DNA of 64,000 nucleotides from Rhizobium sp. CCGE531 (GTDB lineage Bacteria; Pseudomonadota; Alphaproteobacteria; Rhizobiales; Rhizobiaceae). Below the pieces are notes generated by a model that had not been told where the DNA came from, made no database searches, and saw only the letters and a program-made list of their open reading frames with translations. This document shows positions 24,749 through 34,147 of the stretch, one piece after another. A program made the translations under genes and the position numbers. The stretch spans positions 1,364,001-1,428,000 of the forward strand of contig NZ_CP032685.1 of assembly GCF_003627795.1 (NCBI RefSeq), given 5' to 3'. Positions within the stretch are counted from its first letter, which is position 1. Each line of letters begins with the position of its first letter.

Positions 24749-27037
24749 CTAAAGCAGCTTTTCCAAGGTGATCGGCAGGTCGCGGACGCGCTTGCCGGTC
24801 GCATGGAATACGGCATTGGCGATCGCCGGCGCCACGCCGACGATGCCGACTTCACCGACGCCCTTGCCGCCCAGCGCCGAGGCATTGAAATCCGGCACGC
24901 CAACGGAGATCACCTGGATATCCGGAATGTCGGAATTCGTCGGTACGAGGTAGTCGCCGACATTGTTGTTGACGGTTCGCCCGTTGCGGGGATCGACCAA
25001 CCCCTCTTCGAGGAGCGCTTGGCCGATGCCCATGATGATGCCGCCGCGCCACTGGCTTTCGACCAGCTTGGGATTATAGAGGCGACCGCAATCGAAGGCG
25101 GAGACCATGCGGGAGACGCGCACCGTGCCAAAGTCCACGTCGACCTGCACTTCGGCGAAATGGGCGCACCAGCTGTGCATCGAATAATCGCCCATGGTCG
25201 GTCCCTGAGCCCTGGCCAAGGTGGTCCAGGCCTGGAGCTGTTCCTGGGCGCTCGCACCGTCCGGCATGGTGTTGCGCCGGACTTCGATCTCTTCGCGCTT
25301 GAGCGCCGACATCAGTTCGGCCAGCGTGAGCGACGGTGCCTCGCCGCGCGGTGCAGCGATGCGGCCCTCCGCGAAATTGAGCGTATTCGCGCCCGTATCG
25401 CGGAACGGCGAATTGGCATCGCTGAGCGCAAGGCCGATGAGCTCGTCGCGCGCTGCGACCGCAGCCTTATGGACGGCTCCCATGATCGATCCGGCCAGCA
25501 TCGAGCCGCCGGCGATCGCCGAACCTGGTAGCCGTGAATCGCCGAGATGGACTTCGACCTGATCCACCGGAATGCCGAAGACCTCAGCGGCACTCTGGGC
25601 GAGGATCGTATAGGTCCCCTGCCCCATGTCGATGGCGCCGCTGACGACCTCGACCCTGCCGTTCCCGAGAATGCGGATCATCGCCTCGCTCGGCGCCCGG
25701 ATGACGGGGAAGGTGCCGCAACCGATGCCCCAGCCGATCAGGGTCTTGCCATCGCGCATCGAGCGCGGCGCGTGGCTGCGCCGCGACCAGCCGAAGGCTT
25801 CCGCACCCTCGGTCAAGGCCTCACGCAGCCGGCGCGTCGACCAGGGCTTGCCGGACTGATAGTCGTGAACGGCATAGTTCTTCAGCCTGAGTTCGAGCGG
25901 ATCCATGCCGAGCTTATAGGCAAGCTCCTCAATCGCGCATTCGATGCCATAGGCGCTCGGGTTTTTGCCCGGGCCACGCAAGGCGCCGGGTGTCACGCTG
26001 TTAACAGGCACGATCCGGTGCTGCGAGGAAAAGTTTTCGACCTTGTAGAGGATCGATGTTGCCGCCCCGGTCTGTTCCGGCCAGTCAGCGGAGATGGATG
26101 TCTCACTGGCGCCACGATGGACGATCGCCTGCAGAATGCCATCTTCCGTCGCGCCGAGCGCGATCTTCTGTCTGGTCCCGGCGCGGCCGCCATAACTCGT
26201 GAAATTCTGCGGCCGCGTGACCGCAAGCTTCACCGGCCGGCCGAGCTTCCTTGCGGCCGCAATCGCGACGGCGCCATAGGCGAGCGGCTGCCCCTTCGAT
26301 CCGAAACCGCCGCCGATGAAGGGTGAAATGATCCGGACATTTTCGTAAGCCATGTCGAACCATTCGGAATACATGCGCGCCATGCCGTGCGACCACTGGC
26401 TCGGTTCCCAGATCGTCAGCTGGTCGCCATCCCATTTCGCCGTCAGCCCGTGCGGCTCCATCGCCACATGATATTCGCGCGGCGTCGAGTATTCGGCCTC
26501 GATACGGACGGGGGAAGCGGCAAGCGCGGCCTCGGCGTCGCCCCAGGCGGAAGTGAGGGCGTCCACGAGCTTGCCTTCGCCGGCATTCGGATCGTTGAGA
26601 TCGGCAACATGCTTGCTCTCTTCATAGGTGACGCGCACCAGCCTCGCCGCCTCCGTCGCCTGCTCGCGGCTTTCGGCCACGACGGCGGCGATCGACTGGC
26701 CGTTGAACTGCACCTGGCGCGGCAGCGGATAATAGGGTCCCTCGGCGGGCTTGTTGCCACCCCAGTCGGCACCGAGCTTGAGACCGAGATCGTCCTCCGG
26801 CGTCAACACCAGCAGCACGCCCGGCATTGCGAGCGCTGCCGAAGTGTCGACATTGACGATACGTCCGGCGGCGATCGTGCTCTGGACAAGGACGGCATAG
26901 GCCAGGTTTTCGACCGGATATTCCAGCGCATAGGTCGCCGTTCCCGTCACTTTCATATTGCCTTCGAAGCGCGACTGACGGCCGCCGACCGTCCCGTCGG
27001 AAGCATCGCCGTGCTTGCGGGGTTCCATCATGGTCAT
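24749..27037 (-). CDS. Molybdopterin-binding large subunit, aldehyde/xanthine dehydrogenase family
   Basis: 762 residues. Catalytic large subunit of a three-subunit molybdenum hydroxylase. An N-terminal hammerhead domain (KVTGTATYALEYPVENLAYAVL, about 29-50) is followed by a molybdenum-cofactor domain with FIGGGFGSKGQP and GALRGPGKNPSAYGIECAIEEL. The C-terminal GGKGVGEVGIVGVAPAIANAV carries the active-site glutamate. The set resembles PaoC-type aldehyde oxidoreductases. Its start overlaps the FAD-subunit stop. The exact aldehyde or heterocycle substrate cannot be read from sequence. Confidence 0.9.
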   Translation of the reverse strand: MTMMEPRKHGDASDGTVGGRQSRFEGNMKVTGTATYALEYPVENLAYAVLVQSTIAAGRIVNVDTSAALAMPGVLLVLTPEDDLGLKLGADWGGNKPAEGPYYPLPRQVQFNGQSIAAVVAESREQATEAARLVRVTYEESKHVADLNDPNAGEGKLVDALTSAWGDAEAALAASPVRIEAEYSTPREYHVAMEPHGLTAKWDGDQLTIWEPSQWSHGMARMYSEWFDMAYENVRIISPFIGGGFGSKGQPLAYGAVAIAAARKLGRPVKLAVTRPQNFTSYGGRAGTRQKIALGATEDGILQAIVHRGASETSISADWPEQTGAATSILYKVENFSSQHRIVPVNSVTPGALRGPGKNPSAYGIECAIEELAYKLGMDPLELRLKNYAVHDYQSGKPWSTRRLREALTEGAEAFGWSRRSHAPRSMRDGKTLIGWGIGCGTFPVIRAPSEAMIRILGNGRVEVVSGAIDMGQGTYTILAQSAAEVFGIPVDQVEVHLGDSRLPGSAIAGGSMLAGSIMGAVHKAAVAARDELIGLALSDANSPFRDTGANTLNFAEGRIAAPRGEAPSLTLAELMSALKREEIEVRRNTMPDGASAQEQLQAWTTLARAQGPTMGDYSMHSWCAHFAEVQVDVDFGTVRVSRMVSAFDCGRLYNPKLVESQWRGGIIMGIGQALLEEGLVDPRNGRTVNNNVGDYLVPTNSDIPDIQVISVGVPDFNASALGGKGVGEVGIVGVAPAIANAVFHATGKRVRDLPITLEKLL

Positions 27038-28020
27038 GCAAGGCCTCCCATCTTCAGAATGGCGCGGGCGATGACGCGCGGCGCGAGTTCGATCTTGTAA
27101 CGGTTGCCGCCATGCGCGACGGCACCTTCCATGGCGAGACGGCTGGCCTTCTCAACGAGTTCAGCGTCGAGAGCTTTGCCGACGAGCGCCTGCTCGACGG
27201 CTCGCGCCCGCCAGGGCCTGGTGGCGATACCGCCGAGCGCCACGCGAATATCGCGCACGGTCCTGCCATCGGCTTCGAGCTCCAGGCCAACGGCGGCGCT
27301 TGCGGCGGCGAATTCATAAGACTGCCGGTCGCGGATCTTGATGTAGCTCGAGTTCCGGGCCGCGGCGGAAGCTGGAATAGTGACGGCCGTAATGATTTCG
27401 CCGCGATGAAGAATAGTTTCCTTATCCGGCGTATCTCCGGGCGCAAGGAAGAAATCGTCGACAGTCACCTTGCGGCTATCCGTCTCCACCACGGCGTCTA
27501 ATGCAACAAGAGCGACCGCCAGATCGCCGGGATAGGAGGCGATGCATGATCCGCTCGTCCCGAGCACGGCGTGATTGCGCGTGATGCCGCCGATGGCAGC
27601 ACAGCCGGAGCCAGGATTGCGCTTGTTGCAGGCCGAAAAGGTGCCCGGATCGCGGAAATAGGCACAGCGCGTCCGCTGCAGGAGATTGCCGCCGATCGTC
27701 GCCATGTTGCGAAGCTGGGCGGAGGCGGCCAATGCCAGCGATTCCGAAACCGCCGGGAATGCCATTCGGATATCCTCATGGTCGGCCACGTCACTCATCC
27801 TGGCAAGCGCGCCAATCCTGGCGCCGGCCGTATCGACCGCGATGCCGCTCATGCCGGAAAGATGGCTGATATCGACAACCGTGTCGGGTTCGCTCACCCC
27901 GCATTTGGCGAGATCGAGCAGCGTCGTGCCGCCGGCAAGGATCATCGCGCCGGCCTGTTGCGCCGCCTGACCGGCTTCGGCTGCGGATGTGGCGCGCAGA
28001 TAGGAAAAGTTTCGCATCAT
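27034..28020 (-). CDS. FAD-binding middle subunit of molybdenum hydroxylase (PaoB-like)
   Basis: 328 residues. FAD-binding PCMH-type domain with AGAMILAGGTTLLDLAKCG (23-41) and ATIGGNLLQRTRCAYFRD. The cysteine cluster in RTRCAYFRDPGTFSACNKR followed by NPGSGCAAIGG matches the extra [4Fe-4S] loop of E. coli PaoB, which is absent from ordinary xanthine dehydrogenases. It transfers electrons from the 2Fe-2S subunit to FAD. Overlaps both neighbours by four bases, so all three subunits are likely coupled. Confidence 0.9.
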   Translation of the reverse strand: MMRNFSYLRATSAAEAGQAAQQAGAMILAGGTTLLDLAKCGVSEPDTVVDISHLSGMSGIAVDTAGARIGALARMSDVADHEDIRMAFPAVSESLALAASAQLRNMATIGGNLLQRTRCAYFRDPGTFSACNKRNPGSGCAAIGGITRNHAVLGTSGSCIASYPGDLAVALVALDAVVETDSRKVTVDDFFLAPGDTPDKETILHRGEIITAVTIPASAAARNSSYIKIRDRQSYEFAAASAAVGLELEADGRTVRDIRVALGGIATRPWRARAVEQALVGKALDAELVEKASRLAMEGAVAHGGNRYKIELAPRVIARAILKMGGLA

Positions 28021-28490
28021 GCCACCTCCGCTGCCTGGCGCACCGCCGCGACGATGCTGTTATAGGCCCCGCACCGACAGAGATTGCCGGACATATATTC
28101 GCGAATCTCCGCGTCCGAGCCGGCATGGCCCTCGCGAATGCAGGCGACCGCCGACATGATCTGGCCTGGCGTGCAATAGCCGCATTGGAAGGCGTCGTGC
28201 TCGATGAACGCGGCCTGCACCGGATGCAGATCGCCGGCGTCTCCGGCCAGTCCCTCGATCGTCGTTATCTCGCGGCCCTCGACCTGCGCTGCAAGTGTCA
28301 GACAGGAGAGCACGCGCTTGCCGTCGACATGGCAGGTGCAGGCGCCGCACTGGCCCTGATCGCAGCCCTTTTTGGTGCCCGGGAGGGAGAGATGCTCGCG
28401 CAGCGCATCGAGCAGGGTCACGCGCGGCTCGAGATCGAGTTCACGGCGCTGCCCATTGATGTCAAGCGCGATATGGATGGTTCGTGTCAT
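28017..28490 (-). CDS. 2Fe-2S small subunit of molybdenum hydroxylase
   Basis: 157 residues. The plant-type cluster is GCDQGQCGACTCHVDG (about 42-57, Cys43, 48, 51 plus a later Cys). The C-terminal four-helix cluster is CGYCTPGQ and GNLCRCGAY. Unlike E. coli PaoA it has no twin-arginine leader, so the complex is probably cytoplasmic. First gene of the operon; transcription starts in the region holding the 22-bp palindrome at 28649. Confidence 0.92.
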   Translation of the reverse strand: MTRTIHIALDINGQRRELDLEPRVTLLDALREHLSLPGTKKGCDQGQCGACTCHVDGKRVLSCLTLAAQVEGREITTIEGLAGDAGDLHPVQAAFIEHDAFQCGYCTPGQIMSAVACIREGHAGSDAEIREYMSGNLCRCGAYNSIVAAVRQAAEVA

Positions 28491-28909
28491 GATAAGCTCC
28501 TGCCATCGTCACGAAAATGAGACCTACGAAATCTAGTAGCGTCTATTCGTCGGTCTACCGGTTGCTATATGATTTTTCAGGAAGACGAACCGCCAGTATT
28601 TCCTCACAGTAGCCGGCTCATCGGAATTAGACGTGGGGCGCGCGTCGATAAACGGAGGCGCCTCCGTTTAAATTACCGCCTCGTTTGTTTTCGTCAAGCC
28701 CCGACGCTGAGATGTGAGGGAAGACGAAATCAGCCTTCGAGGGATCGGGCTTGAATGTGCTTGGCGGTGGAACTGATATGCTGCGATGATGCGGTCCGGA
28801 TTTGACGCGCAACAGCCGTCAAGCCGTCACATCGGCCTCATGGGCCTATGCTAAGCCCTCCGAAATTTGGAAGAATGCCGAACTGTTTGAACCAGGGAAA
28901 TTTCACGCC
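28491..28909. other. Divergent intergenic region with 22-bp palindrome
   Basis: 419 bp between the 2Fe-2S subunit and the Cdh gene. It holds the palindrome at 28649-28670 and, closer to the 2Fe-2S gene, repeated GTCTA/TAGAC-like half sites at about 28530-28558. No convincing coding frame was seen; a plus-strand frame from 28802 runs into the Cdh gene but starts without a ribosome site. Confidence 0.5.
28649..28670. promoter_or_regulatory. 22-bp perfect palindrome, candidate operator
   Basis: TAAACGGAGGC at 28649-28659 is followed directly by its exact reverse complement GCCTCCGTTTA at 28660-28670, with no spacer. It lies about 160 bp upstream of the 2Fe-2S gene and 240 bp upstream of the Cdh gene. 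Size and symmetry suit a homodimeric TetR-type repressor; a TetR gene lies 6 kb downstream at 34780-35412. The pairing is inference. Confidence 0.55.
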
Positions 28910-29629
28910 ATGACATTCTCTCGCCGCGTTACGGCTCTTGCCGCATCATGTCTTCCCTTCCTTGTCGCACCGGCCTTTGCCGATTCCGATGTGCTGTGGA
29001 AGATCGTGCATGACAAATGCGTCGTGCAGACTGCACCCTGCATTTCGGTGAATACGGCCGAACACTATGCGATGCTGAAGGATCTGCGCGGCGTTGCGCA
29101 ATTTCTGCTGATCCCCACCGACAAGATCACCGGCATGGAAAGCCCGGCGCTTCTCGATCCGGCGACGCATAACTTCTTCGCCGATGCCTGGGCCGAGCAA
29201 GGCGATGTCGATGCCCGCCTGCCGCGTGCGATCCCGCGCGACGGCATGAGCCTTGCCGTCAACGCGCTGCAGGCCCGCTCGCAGAACCAATTGCATATCC
29301 ATGTCGATTGCCTCAGCGCCGATGCGCGAGCCATCCTGAAGGCGGACGCCGACAAGATCGGACCGGACTGGGCGCCGCTTCCCGATGCCATTGCCGGCCA
29401 CAAATTCGCGGCAATCCGCGTCAAGGGCGAGACACTGGGCGATTTCAATCCGTTCCTGGCTCTCGCCAAAACGTTGAAGGATCCGGCAAAGGAAATGGGC
29501 GATCACAATCTCGTGGTTGCAGGCGCCAATTTCGGCGATGGCCCCGGCTTCATCGTATTGACGGATGTGGCTTTGCCCGGCTTGGGCGGTGAGGATGTGC
29601 AGGATCACAGCTGCGCGATCATGTATTAA
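28910..29629 (+). CDS. cdh: CDP-diacylglycerol pyrophosphatase
   Basis: 239 residues from the ATG at 28910, where a signal peptide begins (MTFSRRVTALAASCLPFLVA, cleavage near AFA-DS). The enzyme hydrolyses CDP-diacylglycerol to CMP and phosphatidate at the membrane or periplasm. HIT-like catalytic motif NQLHIHVDC lies at about residues 128-136, and the family Cys-rich start DKCVVQTAPCISV is present. Length matches Cdh (about 250). It stands alone between two divergent molybdenum hydroxylase systems, with no evident functional link to them. Confidence 0.88.
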   Translation: MTFSRRVTALAASCLPFLVAPAFADSDVLWKIVHDKCVVQTAPCISVNTAEHYAMLKDLRGVAQFLLIPTDKITGMESPALLDPATHNFFADAWAEQGDVDARLPRAIPRDGMSLAVNALQARSQNQLHIHVDCLSADARAILKADADKIGPDWAPLPDAIAGHKFAAIRVKGETLGDFNPFLALAKTLKDPAKEMGDHNLVVAGANFGDGPGFIVLTDVALPGLGGEDVQDHSCAIMY

Positions 29630-29896
29630 AAACAAAGAGATGCCGCCTTTAAGGCAGCAGACCCGGCTCACCGATGAGAAACCGCTCCCTTGCCAACCGG
29701 GGGCGAGCGGCCGATTTATGAACCCAGCCTCTAACAGCTATCACGATTCACGCCCTAATCTTTTAGGGGAAACGAATTCAATGTTATAGTCCCGGGTTGT
29801 GAGCCTGAGTCATGCGTCATCCGCTTGTTGAGCATCAGATCATCGCGCGGCGCTTGGCATGGAAGGCTCACGATCGAAAGCCCCAGGAGGCGCCTC

Positions 29897-30358
29897 ATGA
29901 ATCTTCAGATCAATAGCCAGTCCTATCAGGTCAACTCGGACGGAGACACGCCGCTACTTTGGATCATCCGTGACGAGCTGGGCATGACCGGCACGAAATA
30001 TGGCTGTGGGCTGGCCCAATGCGGCGCCTGTTCGGTCCTTGTCGACGGAGAGGTGGTACGCTCATGCGTGACGCCGCTCGACAGCGTTGCCGGCCGCCAG
30101 ATCACGACGATCGAAGCGATCGAGGCAGATCCGGTCGGCAAGCGGGTGGTCGCCGCCTGGATCAAGCATCAGGTTCCGCAATGCGGCTATTGTCAATCGG
30201 GGCAGGTCGTCGCGGCGACCGCGCTCCTTAAACAGACACCCAATCCTTCCGACGACGAGATTGCCGCGGCGATGATCAATCTCTGTCGATGCGGAACCTA
30301 CAACGCGATCGAAGCAGCGGTCAAAGATCTCTCCTCGAAAGAAGGAGAAACGCTATGA
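29897..30358 (+). CDS. 2Fe-2S subunit of isoquinoline 1-oxidoreductase-type molybdenum hydroxylase (IorA-like)
   Basis: 153 residues from the ATG at 29897, preceded by CAGGAGGCGCCTC; the frame opens at 29825 without such a site. First cluster GCGLAQCGACSVLVDG (about 40-55), second cluster CGYCQSGQ and NLCRCGTYNAIE. It passes electrons from the molybdenum subunit encoded next (ATGA overlap). The two-subunit layout without a FAD subunit is the Ior type. Confidence 0.9.
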   Translation: MNLQINSQSYQVNSDGDTPLLWIIRDELGMTGTKYGCGLAQCGACSVLVDGEVVRSCVTPLDSVAGRQITTIEAIEADPVGKRVVAAWIKHQVPQCGYCQSGQVVAATALLKQTPNPSDDEIAAAMINLCRCGTYNAIEAAVKDLSSKEGETL

Positions 30359-32619
30359 CCGAGACCAGCCGCAATCTCGTGCCGGAAGATGAGTTTCCGA
30401 CCGGATCTCCCGTCAACATCTCGCGCCGGCACTTTCTCCTGACCTCCGCCGGCGCCGCGGCCGGTGCCTTCGTGCTTGGCTTCGGCGTTCCGGTCGGGCC
30501 GGCACGGGCCCAGCAGGCGGCCACCGCCATGCCTCCGGGGACACGCGTTCCCGCATTTCTGGAAATCCGTCCGGACAATACCATCCGTCTCATGAGCCCC
30601 TTCGTCGAAGGTGGGCAAGGCGTCTTCACAGCGATGGCCCAGATCGTCGGCGAGGAACTCGATGCCGATCCGAAAAGCTTCGCCGTCGAAAATGCGCCGA
30701 CGGGCAACGACTATCTGGTCGTCTACGGCAAGATGCGCATTACCGGCGGCAGCATGTCGGTGCGCACGAGCTATGAGACCATGCGCAAGCTCGGCGCTCT
30801 GGCGCGCAACATGATCCTGCAGGCCGCCGCCAAGCGCCTGGATGCGCCCATTGCCGAGTTGACGACGGAACCGGGCCGCGTGATCCATGCCGCATCGGGA
30901 CGCAGCCTTGCCTATGGCGACGTCGCTGCCGAGGCGCTGGATCTGCCGGTTCCCGCTCCCGAGAGCGTGACGCTCAGAGATCCGAGCAAATTCCGCTGGA
31001 TCGGCAAACCGGTCGAGCGGCTGGATATGCACGACAAGTCGACCGGCAAGGCAATCTACGCAATAGATTGCAAGGTTGACGGCATGCTGCATGCCGCCGT
31101 CCAGCACGCGCCCCGCCTCGGCCTGACCATCGGCAAGATCCGCAACGAAGACCAGCTCAAGGCGATGCCGGGCGTTCATTCCGTCCACAGCCTGCCGGGC
31201 GCCGTCGCCGTCGTTGCCGAACGCTGGTGGAATGCCAAGCGCGCGGCCGAGGCAGCGCAGGTCGATTGGCGCGAACCCGGCCCGGATGCCGATCCCGCCT
31301 TCCGCTATATGCCGGCGGATTTCTCGACCGCGGCCTTCAACGACAAGCTCGCCAACGAGCCGGGCAGCGGCAAGGAGGCGGAGAATGTCGGTGATATCGC
31401 CAAATCATTCGACGGTGCCAAGACCGTCGTTTCGGCCACCTACAAGAGCCAGTGTCTGCGCCACGCGCAGCTGGAGCCGCCATCCACCCTGGCCCGGTTC
31501 AATCCGGACGGTAGTCTCGAAATCTGGCTGCCCAATCAGGCACCCGAGCAATTCCAGGCCGACATTGCCAAGCTGACAGGACTCGATCCATCCAAAGTAA
31601 CGCTCCATAGCCCCATCCTGGGCGGCTTCTTCGGGCGGCACTTCCTATATCCATCCGCCAATCCCTATCCGCAGGCCATCCAGCTTGCCAAGGAGGTCGG
31701 GCGGCCGGTCAAGCTCATCTGGAGCCGCGAGGAGGAGTTTCTGCGCGATCCGATGCGCCCGATGGCGGCGGTGCGCTTCCGCGGCGCACTCGACGCCAGC
31801 GGCATGCCCGTCGCGCTCGAGGCCATCAGCGCTTGCGAAGGTCCGACGGAGGGCGTTTTCGGCCATAAGGAGGATTCGCTGGACCCGACAGCCCTGGAGG
31901 GCCTGACCGGCAAATCCTACGCCATCCCGAACTACCGCATCGCCCAGATCTATGTGAAAAACCCGACGATGCTTGCCTACTGGCGTTCGGTCGGCAACTC
32001 CATGAACGACTTCTTCTACGAGACGTTCCTGGACGAGCTGGCCGACAAGGGCGGGCAGGATCCCTATGAGATGCGCCTCAAACTGCTGCAGAAGAACGAG
32101 CGGCTGAGCAATCTTCTGAAAGCCGTCGGCGATCTCTCGGGCGGCTGGAAGCGGGGTCCCTTCACGGCGGACGATGGCTCACGACGGGCGCGGGGCGTGG
32201 CCATGGCCTCTCCCTTCGGCAGCCATACCGCGGCGATCGCCGAAGTCTCCATCCGCAATGGGCAGGTCGTCGTGCACGATGTCTGGGAAGCGATCGACCC
32301 CGGCAGCATCGTCAATCCGGCGATCATCGAGGCACAGGTCAATTCGGCGACCGCGCTCGGAATGTCGCAGGTGCTGATGGAGGAAGCCGTCTACAAGAAC
32401 GGCGAGCCGGTGGCGCGCAACTACGATCTTTATCCGATCCTGCCGCCCGACCGCATGGCCCGCGTTCACGTCCGCATCGTCGAAAGCGGAGCCGAGATGG
32501 GCGGTATCGGCGAGCCGGGACTGCCGGCCATCCCACCGGCGATCGCCAATGCGGTTTCGACGCTGACCGGCAAGCGGATACGCAGCATGCCTCTCTCCAA
32601 CTACACCTTTGAAAGCTGA
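30355..32619 (+). CDS. Molybdopterin-binding subunit, isoquinoline 1-oxidoreductase type (IorB-like), Tat-exported
   Basis: 754 residues. A twin-arginine leader NISRRHFLLTSAGAAAGAFV (about 20-40) ends in a Sec-like cleavage site at ARA-QQ, so the folded complex is probably periplasmic, with the small subunit carried along. Molybdenum-cofactor motifs are HSPILGGFFGRHFLYPSANP and the C-terminal EMGGIGEPGLPAIPPAIANAV with the catalytic glutamate. Electrons probably go to the tri-haem cytochrome encoded next rather than to FAD/NAD. The substrate may be an aldehyde or N-heterocycle. Confidence 0.9.
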   Translation: MTETSRNLVPEDEFPTGSPVNISRRHFLLTSAGAAAGAFVLGFGVPVGPARAQQAATAMPPGTRVPAFLEIRPDNTIRLMSPFVEGGQGVFTAMAQIVGEELDADPKSFAVENAPTGNDYLVVYGKMRITGGSMSVRTSYETMRKLGALARNMILQAAAKRLDAPIAELTTEPGRVIHAASGRSLAYGDVAAEALDLPVPAPESVTLRDPSKFRWIGKPVERLDMHDKSTGKAIYAIDCKVDGMLHAAVQHAPRLGLTIGKIRNEDQLKAMPGVHSVHSLPGAVAVVAERWWNAKRAAEAAQVDWREPGPDADPAFRYMPADFSTAAFNDKLANEPGSGKEAENVGDIAKSFDGAKTVVSATYKSQCLRHAQLEPPSTLARFNPDGSLEIWLPNQAPEQFQADIAKLTGLDPSKVTLHSPILGGFFGRHFLYPSANPYPQAIQLAKEVGRPVKLIWSREEEFLRDPMRPMAAVRFRGALDASGMPVALEAISACEGPTEGVFGHKEDSLDPTALEGLTGKSYAIPNYRIAQIYVKNPTMLAYWRSVGNSMNDFFYETFLDELADKGGQDPYEMRLKLLQKNERLSNLLKAVGDLSGGWKRGPFTADDGSRRARGVAMASPFGSHTAAIAEVSIRNGQVVVHDVWEAIDPGSIVNPAIIEAQVNSATALGMSQVLMEEAVYKNGEPVARNYDLYPILPPDRMARVHVRIVESGAEMGGIGEPGLPAIPPAIANAVSTLTGKRIRSMPLSNYTFES

Positions 32620-32741
32620 GGCGCGGCAAACGCTGCGCCAGCCACACCGGCTCTCGGTCCATCCAGAATCGAGAGCCAGTGCGGTTGCCTCCTTCAATAG
32701 CCAAGTCCGAAATCCCGAAGCAAAGACATGAGGGCACATCC

Positions 32742-34091
32742 TTGAAGAGATTTCTTCTGGTTCTTCTTTTGATTGTCGTGCTTGTGGGCGGCGCCGTCGC
32801 GTGGTTCGTAACCCGCAAGCCGGCATCTCCCTTCGATAGCGTCGCCGCGGCGCAAACACCTTCGGAGGACCTGCTCCAGCATGGCGAATATGTCGCGCGT
32901 CTGGGAGACTGCGTTGCCTGTCACAGCACGCCGAAGAGCGCACCCTTTGCCGGCGGGTTGGAGATGGGGACGCCGCTCGGCGCCATCTTTGCGACCAACA
33001 TAACACCGGACAAGGAAACCGGCATCGGCAACTATACGCTCGCCGATTTCGACCGCGCCGTCCGCCAGGGCGTTGCACCCGATGGACATCGCCTCTATCC
33101 GGCAATGCCCTACCCCTCTTATGTGAAAATGAGCGACGACGATATCCGCGCGCTCTATGCTTATTTCACGAGCAGGGTCGAGCCCGTTCGGCAGGCGAAC
33201 AAGCCCTCCGACATCAAATGGCCGATGAACATGCGCTGGCCGCTTGCGCTCTGGAATGCGGTCTTTATCGAAAGCGGAACCTATCAGCCCAAAACCGCCG
33301 GCGATGATCAGTGGAATCGAGGCGCCTATCTCGTCCAGGGACTGGGCCATTGCGGCAGTTGCCATACGCCGCGCGCAATAACCATGGCGGAAAAAGCGCT
33401 CGATGAAAGCAGCCCGCTCTATCTCTCCGGCGCACTTCTCGACGGCTGGTATGCTCCGAGCCTGCGCGGCGACGCCAACACCGGCCTCGGCCGATGGAGC
33501 GAAGAGGACATATACGCCTTCCTCAAGAACGGCCGAAACGGCCATGCCGTCGTCTTCGGCTCCATGGCGGATGCCTTCAACAATTCGACCCAGTTCATGA
33601 GCGATGACGATCTCAGGGCGATCAGCCATTATCTGAAGTCGCTGCCCGGCGATCCCACCCGCGACGACACCCCCTGGCAGTATGACGAAGCCACGGCGAA
33701 GAACGTCGCCCTGCCCGCCCGTCAGCAAATACCTGGTGCCCAGACATTCGTTGCGAAATGCAGCTTCTGCCATGGCATCGATGGTCGCGGAAAAGAACAA
33801 TGGATCCCGCCGCTGGCCGGCTCCGCCGCGTCGCTCGCAAAGGAAAACGCCTCTCAAATCAATGTGACGCTGAACGGCTCCAGCCGCGTCGTGGCGAACG
33901 GCATTCCGGACGCCTATCGCATGCCGCCATTCAGGCAGCAGCTTTCCGACCAGCAGATCGCCGATGTCCTGACATTCGTGCGCTCATCCTGGGGAAATCA
34001 CGGTGGAGCGGTCGCGCCTGTTGACGTGAAATCCTTGCGCGAGCATACCGATCCGGTAAGCAGCAGCCCCATCATATTGCAGATGCGGTAG
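32742..34091 (+). CDS. Membrane-anchored tri-haem cytochrome c
   Basis: 449 residues from a TTG at 32742, chosen because GAGGG lies seven bases upstream and the product then begins with an N-terminal membrane anchor (LKRFLLVLLLIVVLVGGAV); a GTG at 32679 would put 21 residues before it. Three c-type haem sites: CVACH, CGSCH and CSFCH, in three cytochrome domains. Such proteins accept electrons from periplasmic dehydrogenases (alcohol/aldehyde dehydrogenase cytochrome subunits). It probably serves the upstream IorAB-like pair. Confidence 0.9.
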   Translation: MKRFLLVLLLIVVLVGGAVAWFVTRKPASPFDSVAAAQTPSEDLLQHGEYVARLGDCVACHSTPKSAPFAGGLEMGTPLGAIFATNITPDKETGIGNYTLADFDRAVRQGVAPDGHRLYPAMPYPSYVKMSDDDIRALYAYFTSRVEPVRQANKPSDIKWPMNMRWPLALWNAVFIESGTYQPKTAGDDQWNRGAYLVQGLGHCGSCHTPRAITMAEKALDESSPLYLSGALLDGWYAPSLRGDANTGLGRWSEEDIYAFLKNGRNGHAVVFGSMADAFNNSTQFMSDDDLRAISHYLKSLPGDPTRDDTPWQYDEATAKNVALPARQQIPGAQTFVAKCSFCHGIDGRGKEQWIPPLAGSAASLAKENASQINVTLNGSSRVVANGIPDAYRMPPFRQQLSDQQIADVLTFVRSSWGNHGGAVAPVDVKSLREHTDPVSSSPIILQMR

Positions 34092-34147
34092 CTTCATGTT
34101 GCAAGCTGGCCGATTGCGGCCAACTGGACCCTTGCGGAGGGCTCGTC

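Noticed and set aside
24536-25531. 331-codon plus-strand frame starting at the ABC permease stop
   Set aside because: It runs antisense through the molybdenum hydroxylase gene; composition is that of a shadow frame.
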